From assembly GCA_019914945.1 (NCBI GenBank), contig CM034105.1:4712001-4776000 (forward strand): a DNA stretch of 64,000 nucleotides, in the 5' to 3' direction. A model generated the notes under the pieces. That model ran no database searches and had not been told where the DNA came from. It worked only from the letters and a program-made list of their open reading frames with translations. This stretch comes from Typha latifolia. Lineage: Eukaryota; Streptophyta; Magnoliopsida; Poales; Typhaceae. A program made the position numbers and the translations under genes. How positions within the stretch are numbered: position 1 is the stretch's first letter; each line of letters begins with the position of its first letter. This document shows, piece after piece, positions 15,563 to 27,450 of the stretch.

Positions 15563-17430
15563 TTAGTAAAGGAAAACTCGTTGCGTGTGACGAGAGACAT
15601 ACTTTAGCTTCCTCCCATTAAATGAAAGTTTATTGACCTGTCGTTTGCTCCCAATGCATGATGGATCACTGGTCTTGGGTGGAAGTGGCTATAATTTTAG
15701 AATGGACAAGAATAAAGTATCAGTAGAAAACAAGCAAATTGTGGTACTTAATGTAAAACAAATATTAGATTGCTTATAGTGGTGAAAGCATGGTTTGAGC
15801 CTTCGAGATGCAGCAATGTGTCAGATCAAAGTAGTGATATGACATCCAGAAATATAAAGCTTGATATGTTTCTCCTGCAACAACTGGAATCTTCGAAAGG
15901 AATGTGGCTTACCTTTTGACTTCCTGTTGAGCTTCCGGGACGTGAAGGAATGATAGTCTTTGTTGTAGATCCCTGAGCTTGGGTCAACTTTGTCTCCTTG
16001 TTTCCCTACAAGATTAGGTTCATGATCTTCACGATACAAAGATCATCTATAATATTTGAAATTTCATGAATATGCCAGCAATAGAAATTCACTGGCAAAG
16101 AAACTTCCACCATCCTACTTAGATCACATATCCAAAGAACCACATCAGAAATAGTCATATTTATATTCAGAAATTCACCTACTCAAGCTATAATGTTGTA
16201 ATTTCAAGGATTAATTGCGAATTTGTGATTCTTTAGAAACTTTTGAAGATAAAATAAATTTGTAATCATATGAAGTGAAGCAACCATATGTTGCATGAGA
16301 AATGACTACTGGTTATTGTTCAACAGAAAAAATAGTCCCATTGCTACTTTTAACTCACCAAACATTCCAAGAGCTTAAACTATCAGAGAATTATGGTTTT
16401 TACATTTTTACTCTCCTTCACTTCTAGGTTTAAGACATTTTGATGGGTGCAAATAATGGACTTGATTTAAATGGATGGAGGCTTTTCCTAATGTGAATGA
16501 CAGATAAGCAAGGTGGTTTTATATTTTATTTTCTAATAGCTAATCAGCTACAAAGCATTAAGCAATATGGGTGGCTAACTAAGGTGACAGTACTTCTTTA
16601 TGCTATCCAACTGTACCACAGGAAGCAAAATTAAGAAGCAAAATGAAGCATCCTTCCAAATTACTTACCTCTTTTGTCTTGTTCCTTCCGAAGGTTTCCA
16701 TGAATTGGAGTTCTGTTCGACAACTAGAACTAGACATTTTCCTTGGAGGAAAGTTAATTGACCTGGGTGTTGATGAAAATTGAATCAATATGAAGAGAAG
16801 TAGACAAAGATGATGAGAAGCTTTCCATATTTGCTATCACATCCTAGGTGGTAACATGAACATAAATCCATTCTACAATTCATGAAATGCTCCGCTGATG
16901 AGGTCTTAAGATTTTTTTACCTCGATTTTGGTGTTCCAAGCAAATGTGCTTCTGTGCTCCTAGAGCTTGTACATTGGCTTTCCATTGCCAAAGGTTCTTT
17001 TAACGCCTTTTTGAAGTCCCTGATAATTCAAATAAATGTTGGAGAAATAGCAGTGTCATAATCTAGGATGAAAAGTTAAATCTTCTGAAATGATACCAAA
17101 ACTGTGTTTGCAGAACTGACCTGTTAGTTTCTGTCCTAATGCTTTTAACAGTACTGGGTATGGCCAGCTTTTTCGGGGTACCCTATGGAAATGGCACATT
17201 TAAAAGTTAAAGCAGGAGTACAAATGAAGCAAAACTGTCATTAGAATACACACACACACGGAAGTTGTAAAAGAAAGGTTTTAACACTTTTGAACCACTG
17301 AGTACACATTTATAATCATCATCTTAATGTGAGAAAAAGTGAGGAGTATATTATCCCTCTCTATCTTGGTATGTGTTTTTTCAAAACCCAAGGTATACCA
17401 AAGGATTATAAAAGTGTTTTTGACAAGCAT

Positions 17431-17476
<46 letters not shown>

Positions 17477-20069
17477 TGGAGTCCCGGTACTTTATCATGT
17501 TATCAGAGTATTATGTCATATAGAAATAACTTAAAGGCTGAAAGCAGAAGTTATGAATGCATATTTATTTTGTAATCTCTACTCATGTCATGAAATTAGA
17601 AAATTATGTGGCATGAGAGGAATTTGACAATTAATAGCAGAAAGAAACCACTTGCATCTGGATGAGAAAAGGATGAGGACAAAATTACTAACTTCAGCTT
17701 CTAAGAAGCAGTAAGCGCTTGACTGGAACTTACCTGCCAACTTGGGCCACCCTTTGCAGAATTTGGTGGCAGTACTTCCCTCTTTGAGGCTCTGGAATCA
17801 ATCTTGACTGTACTTTCTCTGACAGCAGCTCTTCTTTCTCTGGTAGCAGAGAATGGACGCGGGTTGGGGCGTATTTCTTTTAGTGGTCTGTGTGAAACCA
17901 CTGAGGTAGATCTATTGGTACTTGTAACTCTAGCAGCAGCTTCTTTTGTTCTATGACTGCTGCCATCTGCCCTGACAATGGTCTTTTGAAGTGTTTGTTT
18001 TGTTCTCTCTGATGATTGAATCATGTCTGACTTGGTTTTCTGTCTCGAGTTTAGACCCAACTGAGTGGAAGGAGCAGACTCCTAAAAAACAGCAGACAGA
18101 AAACCTAATTATCAGCATAATAAAGAAGATGCAGTTGATCTAATGCTTCGCTGTTGATTTTGTTCTGCATATTTTAAAATAAGCCACACTGGGATTTGTT
18201 GTAGATGTTCGTATAAAATGCCTGTACACTCATGGTAACTAAATGATTGAGGAGTGATTAAGTAGAAGCTAGCTTATTTCAATCTATCAAGTATCAACCA
18301 ATCTAGATGATACATTTTGACTAGGTGATCCTCCTAACTGTATAATTCCAAGTGTCAAAAACAAGTGACAGTGCCAAATATATTGGAAACACATACATGT
18401 ATCAGATTTAGCTTGAATTAGAGAAAAACACAAGAAAATTGTTCTACATGGTTTGGACCTATCAGATAAGAACCGCATAGATCAAGGGGTGCTTGGATAG
18501 AATGGTGAGAAAATGTACGACGGAGTTCTGTTGATGGAGTTAGAATAGAGTTAAATGGTGAAAAAAAAAGTATAGTAGTCAACAATAATGAATTGGGACT
18601 TGGGAGATAAACACTCTCGCATCATTGTTGTCATGCTGAGATAACTCCAACACATTTTGTGTCATACCCTCCAGATTCTTTTTCTTTCATAGCTTTAATT
18701 TCCTTAAAATGATTAATAAAAGCTAACAAATTCAAAATTTTAGTCAGCTCCAACTTCTTCCAGTTGATTAATGGAGAATAAAAAGATCGCCAACAAGAAT
18801 ACATCCAAATTGGGCATACCTTTTTAGTAACTGGTTGATCAAGAGGCTTTCTGCGAGGCAATTTTGCTTTTTCTGGTACTGATTTTCTAGGAAGTCTAAG
18901 CTTTGAGTCTCTGTCCTGAGAATTTGTAGGCTCCACTATAGTCTGATGAGGAGCTGCTCTATGCTCGAGATCCGACTGTGGATACTGAGGTACCATACTA
19001 ATCTCTTTGTTATTAAGACTACTGCTGCCATTTTCTGTAAACCCTTCGAAGGTTCCAAATTTCGTAATGGATTCTTTAACAAATGGTTGTACCTTTCTTT
19101 CTTCCTCAATTTTTTCCAATCTTCCTTTTGATGAAGCAGGATGTGATGAACATTCTGGATCGAAGTTTCCAACTTTAGGGTTTTCACTGAAATTTATTTC
19201 CTGCTCAAAGGTGCTTGCAACTGTAGCTTCTCCAGGAGCGTCAGTAATGTTTGCAGTCCCGTCTCTGAGGCTTTCAAGCTGTGAAGCTATCTCATCATCT
19301 TCTCCTGTCTGGCTAGAAATACTTCCATCACCACTGTAATCCAAAGTAAGCTCAGTTTGCTGGTTCTGCTGCTGTCGCAATGCCTTTAATGCTCGAAGTT
19401 TTCTATAGTATTCTTCAAAATATGCCTTCTTTTGGGCAACTAAACCATTGAACTTCTCCAACTCCTCTTGGCGTCTATCATGAGTAAACACCGACCATTT
19501 TTCCCATGATAATGACTCAAATTCAAATCTTCCAAAAGATATGGAACCATGATCAAGCATTTGAGATACTGAAATACCCTGAAAACAGTTTCACAATTAT
19601 TTCAAAATTCAAATACATCTCATTTAAACACTGCATCTTGAACCAACACGAATGATGATAACATTGACACAGTTTAATCTGATAGACAATAAATATTTTT
19701 ATTTTATAGATATTGCTTATGATCATACTTGGATGTGTGTATCCGAACTTGCAAATGTTGACTACTAACTTTATGTCATGCATGGTCCAATATCAACTTA
19801 GTAATATGGTTATTATAAATTGCAATTGATATTGATTTAAATCACGTAATGTCAAACTATGAAAGACTGAATATATGAAAGAAGTTCCTTTATCATTACA
19901 TGAACAAAGAGTCACCCAAATTTACCATCCCAAGAATGACCTAAAAATTTCAACATGTAGACAAGGGGAATTATACAAAAGAGGGAATAGGATTTACTTG
20001 AGAGTCATTCCGATCAGATAATTCCTCCTGTGGCCAGGCAAAGTACGCTTGATCAACATCAGTTGCCAT
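15563..20069 (-). CDS. TPX2/WVD2-like microtubule-associated protein, 8 exons
   Basis: The exons are 20069-19998, 19578-18820, 18081-17734, 17182-17121, 17019-16921, 16762-16669, 16005-15913 and 15688-15563. All join in frame with GT-AG introns to give about 550 residues. The N-terminus (MATDVDQAYFAWPQEE) leads into the conserved block HGSISFGRFEFESLSWEKW at about residues 34-52. A helix-prone, charged segment follows (VAQKKAYFEEYYRKLRALK). This block marks the plant TPX2/WAVE-DAMPENED2-like family, which binds and bundles microtubules. The rest is Ser-, Lys- and Arg-rich and looks disordered and basic. I do not see the canonical C-terminal TPX2 motif (RAEKRKEF type). The last exon is the least certain: its start, after TTATAG at 15690, was chosen for frame and splice quality. 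Intron 3 holds an AT microsatellite. Confidence 0.85.
17434..17473. repeat. (AT)20 microsatellite in intron 3 of the TPX2-like gene
   Basis: Twenty perfect AT units lie between exons 3 and 4 of the TPX2-like gene, a likely length-polymorphic site. Confidence 0.95.
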
Positions 20070-21660
20070 CTGATTATATCAGGTGCTTAACTTAAAACCA
20101 TGGAGTAAGATGATCTGACGAAGCAAAATATGTTAGTTCCCCGAGGGACTTTTACACCTTACATAATCAAAACCAAAAGTTATAGTTATTCTGTGGTAAA
20201 CTAGAAGAAATTTCATGAAGACAAGCTAAATAGATTTGATTATTTTTAACTCAAAGTTCGACATACTTCAACTGCAATATGAAATAGACAAATATTACAA
20301 AAGAATTCTTTTGTTCCTGCTATTCCACATTGAAAAAAATCTTCCATACAGCCACATACAAAAATGGACTAGTGAATGTACAGTTTTTAAGAAATCATGA
20401 TGCCACAGATGATTTCAAATTTATCCTGTGAATAGAGTATCCCCCATGCAAAATATGAATCATACAGTTTATTCCATATTTATTTTATAAATTCTGAGAC
20501 TGCAATTATGGTCTATTTTGTAACAAGGTTCCTGAGTATGGCCCTGAGAACTTCCAACTTGAAGTTTTGGCTGCAACAAGATGAAACATACATTTTTTTT
20601 TTTCAAATTGGACAAAACTGCATTTTTTTCAATGCTTTACAGAGTTATAAGAAGGGTTGATAGCTTTTCATAACATGTTAAGACTTTAGACATCTATTTA
20701 CCGAAAAACCCAACAGAATTGAAATGCTGTGCTAGGAAGTTTGGTTCAAGTAAGTTAAAAACAGGCTTGTAGGACCTCTGCAGATGGTTTTACAACCCTA
20801 AACCTTGACAAAATAGAAGGATAGTATGGTCGTGGTAAAAAGAAACAGTCAGCATAATTTTTTGCTTGCAATCTGTTAAGGGAGAATCTTGAGTAGAGAT
20901 ATTCAACTTCCAAAACTTCTAAACTAGCCAAAAGAATCATGCATTCATAAATTTCTAAAGTAGCTAAACAGTTGATCATAGTCATTCCGAGTTTCCAACA
21001 TCATCTCAGAAATGAAACAAGTAAAAATAAAGAACAAGCCGAATATTGCATCACTGTAAAAGGAAAAAAAATTTAAGATAATAAATCAGCTAGAAAAGCT
21101 GCATTCTGCACCCCCACAGCCTTTATTTGGTCTAACCGTCTCAAACCTAAAGCCTTTTCCCCTCAATTAGAAGAACTTAATTTGCTTCTACACGATTATC
21201 AAGCTTCACCTTTCACCATTGAGTCTAGCACGCAATGTTTGTGTCCGAACGCAACAACAAAGAAAAAAAGAGGGAAATAAAATTATGGGTCTACCGAATT
21301 CCTCAGCATTGTAGCAAAATAACATCTAATCCCCTAAAATAACAAGAGCAAGAGGATAATATACGTACACCAACAATACCCAGATCCCAAAATTAAAAAT
21401 CTCAGCCATGAAACAAGAAATATGATAGAAAAGCTCACACCAATGGAAGCAAGCATCTACCAAATGTACTCGGGACCAAAATATAACAAAAGGAGAAAGA
21501 TTATATATATATAAAAAAAAGAACAAATCTTTGCATTCTTTGTACCTCAACAACCAAAACCAGTCTCTCCAAACCCACTGCATCAACCCAGCAATAGCCA
21601 TTGAGATCACCGACGGCCAAAACACCAAGCTCTCTCCCTCTATTCCATGTGTACTTCACA
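20070..21660 (-). promoter_or_regulatory. probable 5'-UTR exon, leader intron and uORF of the TPX2-like gene
   Basis: Minus-strand sequence at about 21660-21546 ends in a donor, TTGAG|GTACAAAG. A plausible acceptor, CGTCAG|ATCATC, lies about 50 bp before the ATG at 20069. Joining them creates an upstream frame that starts at 21601 with the Trp-rich MAIAGLMQWVWRDWFWLLR, continues eight codons past the splice and stops before the main ATG. The exon and intron are inferred from splice signals. No transcript evidence is available here. Confidence 0.4.
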
Positions 21661-23652
21661 AGTCAGTGGCTATAAGGAGATAACCGCGCAGCTCGGTAGG
21701 TGAAGATACTAGTACTTTTTACGCCTGGATCGATATCAACACCAACTCATTTCCAAATTCTACCCACCACCGAAACGTAGCTAATTCACTGCTCTCGTGG
21801 AGATAAGAGAGGTGTAGGGGTAGCACTATCAGCTACATAGCTTTAGGACCTTCTTAGGTGATGTAACATTTTTAGGATGCTCGTTTTAAGTGTCGGATAA
21901 TTTACAGGATAGGAAGAGCCTTGGTTAGACTGGCATGAAAACGACCCCAAGTCTAATTATTGAAACCTTGAGGCAGGGTGGGGGATAATGACAAGAGAGT
22001 TTAGCTCCTTGATGTTCGAGACCTTCTGTCGATTTCCCACGCTATTCTTCTGTCCTTCGCTTGGGGCCAGAAACGGCGACCGGCAACCCACGTGGTGACC
22101 GGCAGTGGCCCATCCCTGGCTTTTAAGTAAAGCCGAGGGTTAACTCTACAGGGCCCGGCAAACCAAAACAGGTGCTTACCCGACCGGTCCACTGGAGAAA
22201 ATAAAATTTCTCGAGAAAAACCTACTCTTTCGATTTCTAATACTTACCAACCCATCTCACCATACGTTAAAAGTTAGAATTATGATATATTACAATTCCA
22301 CCCACCAGACAATGAATGAGCTACATTACCCTAGAAAGATAAAAATGTAGACTTCTAAAATATAATATTCTCCACTCTTTTGTAAGGGTGGAAATTGTAA
22401 ATTCTAAATAGTTAAAAGAGCAAATTGTAAGTATTTATTTTCTAGGAATGCAATGTAAATACTAAGTGATAGTTAGAAGGTGAATATGTAATTAAATCCT
22501 TTTTGATAACTGACTGCTCTGAAAAGTCTCTACTTTTTGAAACAACTTTGAATCATGCACGCTCTTTCTGAGTGGAAATATCTCAGATTTGGGTTTTAAT
22601 TCGATATAGATTTGGTAAAGGATCAATTTGAACAAGAAATGCACCGTTTGAACCGTTCAATTTCTGAGAATTGCTTCATCACGGACGTTCACGTATATTA
22701 AACATGCTAATAATTCAAAGTGCAATGGGTGTTTTTCTGCACTCTTTTGTTACCTAGCTTCTCTATCTATAACTAGGGTGACGTGGCAACATCTTAGTCT
22801 ACAACTATTCTCCCTATTCGTAGGAGGAGGTTGTAACCATATATTGGATCGATCTTTTGAATCACCATCAAGATAAAATAAATGCCCAATGGATGAACAA
22901 CGGTTGTCATTGTCAACTCACATCTCTATGTTCTAGAGCTTTGAATAAACCGATCGTAAACCTCTCTTTTGGTCATAGGTAGGTGTGCCGAGGATGAAGG
23001 ATGTTAACAATTGAGAGCCCATGCACACCTAAACCACAAACGACTTTTGACTTCGTTTTCCAGTCCCACTTTAAATAGGGAATTTCTTGATCAATCAAAC
23101 ACCCTGACCTAAAAGTTAATCCGACCTAACTAAAATGTAAGCCAAGCAAATCAGAATTAGACGTACGTGATAAGTCTAACTAGAAATAGGCATTCGGTCT
23201 ATAGGTACAGAGAAATAGAAATGGACGAGCCAACCCACGCACAACGCTCAAAAATGAAAGGAAAAGGATTAGGTTTTATTTCTTCTTTTGTAGTGCATGG
23301 ATGCCTTAGGAGGCGGACGCCGATTTGAGACGTAAGTAATGGCCTTTCTTCGTGAAGGAGAGAAGGAGACAATGCAGCGGACAGCCAGTGAGACCTTAAC
23401 TACGCTTCAAGAACAATATACTCCTTACCTGTGGCTGCAATCTTCTACTATCCCTTTATGTGTTGTCTACTGATAATGTGCTTCCAGGAATGGCTTACTG
23501 ATCATTAATATATGCACTACTCCACTTATGGATACTTCGTATGCTATTTCTGACACTTTAAAAGGTTCTAGTCAGGCAGAGAAGCCCCTCGAATACTTGC
23601 TTTAATTGAATGATTGCAAAAGAAATTATTGGACATCATTGGCATGAGCCGG

Positions 23653-24381
23653 TAAGGGTGAAAACGGACAGAACACATACTGATCGAATAGTGGTAAAAT
23701 CAGATCTTTGTCTATGTTTTTCCTTCGGATATGAAAAGTGAACGGATAGGGAACTTAATTATCGGGTTGAACGTCACGTATATCATATGTATTTTCGAAG
23801 TGCATAAGAACTTGTGCTATAATTACTGAAATCTATAGGCAAACAGTAAGTATATGTAAAAACTAGATTAGAAATTCAAAAATAAAAGTAATTAAAAAGA
23901 CTTTATATCACTATTTCCATAATATATTAAAAAAAATTTCTTAGATTCTTTGAACGATCACTGTTTTAAATATTACACTTTTTGAACTTTTTAATTACCC
24001 AAATACACACCATAAACTAAAAAAAAAAATTTATATATACCTCTTTAAAATTTTAAAAAATAACCATATAGACCTCTAAATTAGGAGAAAATTTTAATTC
24101 AAAGGGTGTATATGGTAAGAAAAAAAATTCAGAGAATGTATATAAAAAGTAATGATAGTTCAAAAGATTTAAATAAAGTTATCCCTTTTTTAAACTAAAT
24201 GATATACGAATACTAATTTAGATATTACTTATCAACCCATATCTGTATCCACAAGACTATCCGGATACATATACGAATTTAGATATTGAGATAAATAAAA
24301 AAATCTCAACCCATATCCAGCAAAACTTGGATATGAGACTCTCGATCGGGTCATATTTAATCCGACTTGTTTTCAACCATA
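23653..24381. mobile_element. decayed relative of the 60-609 MITE, with an internal insertion
   Basis: The left end, TAAGGGTGAAAACGGAC, and the right end, CGACTTGTTTTCAACCATA, are imperfect inverted copies of each other and match the ends of the 60-609 element. The interior again contains CGGATA/ATATCCG-type words. I see no clear target duplication, so the copy is old. A separate foldback element seems to sit inside it at about 23946-24168. Confidence 0.55.
23946..24168. mobile_element. small foldback element nested in the decayed MITE
   Basis: The left arm beginning TTCTTTGAACGATCACTGTTTT pairs loosely with the reverse complement of the right arm, TCTTTTGAACTATCATTACT. The inner parts (CCAAATACACACCATA and the complement of GGGTGTATATGGTAAG) also pair. 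An inverted repeat of about 80 bp per arm with a short loop fits a foldback MITE. The ends are approximate. Confidence 0.45.
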
Positions 24382-26157
24382 TGACTTCATATTTGGGATT
24401 ATTACATTGGGTAAGACATAGATATATGATCATGATGGCACAAAGTAAGATAAATCAAGTAAAAAGGGGCAGAAACAAGAAAGAAATAAACATGCTGGAA
24501 GACCAAGCATATGAGTTTAGTAATTATCTGTCTAAAATGCAAAGACTGTAATGAGGGAACAAGATGTCTATAGTCTTATCTTAATACATATGGACTAAAC
24601 ATGTTATAGTACATCGATTGATATAGATCGGATATGTATCTGTTATAGGTTCTCCGTGACAACTGTGTCTACTAATAAAGAATTACGTCATAGATTTCCT
24701 CTAAATCTTGAAAAAGAAAAAAGAGCTGTCTACCGAGAAGAATTTCCAGACTAGTCTCCCAGAAAATTCTTACATTGGGATCTCTCTGTTTGATGATTCT
24801 GTACCCTAGCCCCCAAGTATCAGTGTCACATGGCTACATGGCCAATTCACTGAACATAACGTGCAAGTGATCACAGTTGATTCGTATACATAGCACCACT
24901 TTGGTTGCACTTAGCATGGTATCTTTTGTTATACCAAGAACATGCACTTCCAGACACAGAGATAATATACAACAGGTCACCACATTAAAAATGCTACCCA
25001 AGTAGGAAGCACAAGTGATAACGTAACGGACCCTTCCAAGATACCCACGTGAAGAGCACATGGGCTAACAGGAGAAGAGATACTGGGACAAAGGTAATGC
25101 AACTTCTTTCTGCAATTCTTTAGGGTGAAATGCTCGTTTGGAATGCAAGAGGTTTTTTCGGGCAATTCTTTATTGTAATCTTACAATTTGTTATAAAAAG
25201 TTTTAATCGGATAATGGATATTTACTGGGAACTATAATGGATATAATTTAGGAAGGAAAGCCACTATTGATTGGGTCGGTGGAGATTGGAACGACGGGGC
25301 TCTGGACTTAGTAGCCTTGGAGCTCACTAGACAAGTTAATAACCTCATCCCAGGAGAGTGAAAAGAGGATGGCCGAGGTCGAAATACGCACATGCGGAGC
25401 ACATGGGGCAAACAGTGGAAGATGCTATGGAATCCAAAGAATGTGATTACGATGAGTAAATTATTCTATATATTGCTTTCTTGGAACTTTACAAAGGGAG
25501 GATGACTCTAATAACTTAATACACACCAAAAGGGACCCCACGTCCGGTCCACTAGTCGCAAAGTAGTAGATATATTTATACTAGGAGAAGATAAATGGAA
25601 TCTACATGCGAAGGATTTAGAATTAGATAGAACAATTATTCCACTTGGGGTTCTTCGGAGAACAAGTGACGTGCGAAATGTCTTAAAAACCTAAAACTAT
25701 TACTAGGGATGTCAGCCTAAAACTAGGGTCAAAATATAAAGATGCACCATAACTTCTCATCTCTATCTCCATTTCCATCTAGATTGGTTAGTCAAATGTT
25801 TCAATGATATTGGAAAATCTGATCACTAATTCTCCAAAGTTTATAACAGTTAAGGAGAAGAATAAATGAAAAATAAATAATTTGAGAAGAGTACTTTTAT
25901 GTGAAAGAATCATAATCCACATACTGATATTGCTTTTTGTACCAAACACTTATGCTTGGTAAGAGGAAACGCCTCAGGAAGATATTTGATCTCCTAGATC
26001 AGTTGTAGATTATAGATCTATACCAGTTCAAATCTATCTCGGTTCTGACCTCCATTCAACTAAACCATCAAAGTAGCATAAATGAAATTTATAGTCAGTT
26101 GCAAACCCCACTGTACCAATTCAGTGTTCCCTTTCTACGTGCTCAAATCTTACAACC

Positions 26158-26535
26158 CTATATTTCTTTTTGGGTATAATCTGAACCTTCAGATACTGCA
26201 TAGATTTGGCTCACACCGAATCCGTGCTCTCTAAACAATGCCAATGACTTAAATTTTCTAGATTTGACCCAACTACCGCTAATCAAACCATCATGAATCA
26301 CAGTCGCAATTTTAGATACAGAGAATAGTCTAGTCATTAATAGCAGTACTAAGATAACACTAAGCAGAGGTAGGAAAAGTTGAGAGTCAATTGGACCCAC
26401 TAGGGCGTTTACAATTAACCAAGGGCGAAGCGAGACTTCATCATTAGGGCGGATAGAAAGGAAGTCCCAAGGGTAATCAAAGGGGCCACCACCATTGATT
26501 GCAAAAGAGGATCCGGAACTCACATTGTTGCACGG
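26158..26535 (-). other. unassigned open reading frame with a hydrophobic segment
   Basis: A minus-strand frame of about 120 codons has no ATG at its beginning. It includes PFDYPWDFLSIRPNDE and a hydrophobic stretch, LFLPLLSVILVLLLM, that could span a membrane. I do not recognise it. The richer composition than its surroundings suggests a relic of a gene or transposon, not chance, but there is no start codon or partner exon to support a working gene. Confidence 0.25.
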
Positions 26536-26689
26536 GCGTCCATTATTGTGCTACTCATTACCCTCTTTTCCTTCTTTCATAAGCTTTTTTTTTTACTAAC
26601 TAGTGGATTGCAACGTTTCTAAATGGGAAAAGGCATCTTATCCATTCATCATCCATCAAGTCCCAACCAACGGTTAGATCCTAGATATT

Positions 26690-27450
26690 GATGGGATTTG
26701 GTTGCTGGGCTTCACCCATCAAAAGGTCAATCCGGGCCCATCAGCAGGAAGAGTTCCCGATAGGCGAGGGAAATAAAAAAAGAAGAAGGAAGTGCACTCA
26801 AGTCGTTTCCCCGGCACGAAGGGAAGGAAGCGTTTCCCGTGGGATACGTTTCGAGATCCACTACGCTACCAAAATTCAGATCACTGCATCTTATTCCGAG
26901 CTTACTCGCTTTAGATTTCGAGCTTTTAGCATCAGATCGGAGCTTCTCTAAACTCGAAAAACACTCAAATAGCATAAGACATCTGACGAGGAAGCTCGAA
27001 TGTTTACGAAATGCTTACCCAATTAAAGCTCTAGATTCGAAATGCGGGAGGAGGAAGAACTAAGAAGAATCGCTCAAATTTCGAGTTGCTAAAATTAGTA
27101 ACTCCATAGGAATTCCATCAACTCGAATCCGAGAAAAGGTAGAAAAGGAGATAGAGACCAAGAGGAAGATCAGAGCGCGTTACCTGATGGAGATCCAAAG
27201 AGATCTGAAAGCTTTCTCTCGAGTTTCGAAGAATCCCTCTTCTTTCTTCTTCTTCTTCTTCTTCTTCTCCTTCTTCTTCTTCTTCTTCTCTCTCTATGAT
27301 AAATGCAGAGCGAAGTACATTTTGGAGTGGTACAGTCGTCTTAAAGGCGAAGCGGAAGCGGAGGAGAATGGAGATCCACCTCGCGTGATCAGAGCCGTTG
27401 ATTCGGTGCGGCTCGGCCAAGTACAACTTGTATACAAGGCATGGCCTTAA
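26690..27450 (-). other. exon-like GC-richer island, possible leader of an unidentified or non-coding transcript
   Basis: The block is more complex and GC-rich than its flanks. It has a GAA-rich purine tract (minus strand, 27238-27296) like those in plant 5' leaders, and a strong donor on the minus strand, CATCAG|GTAACGCG, at about 27185-27178. I find no matching coding exons downstream at lower coordinates. It may be the promoter and first exon of a non-coding RNA, a decayed gene, or a gene whose coding part I failed to recognise. Confidence 0.3.
27238..27296. repeat. (TTC/TCT)n microsatellite
   Basis: An interrupted TTC run on the plus strand (GAA on the minus strand) ends in TCTCTCTC. Confidence 0.9.

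Noticed and set aside
17434..17473. Open frames with Tyr-Ile repeats at 17329-17575
   Set aside because: They are translations of the AT microsatellite inside an intron.
22001..22192. GC-rich minus-strand open frame of 63 codons
   Set aside because: GC-rich DNA gives long frames by chance. There is no start context or homology that I recognise.
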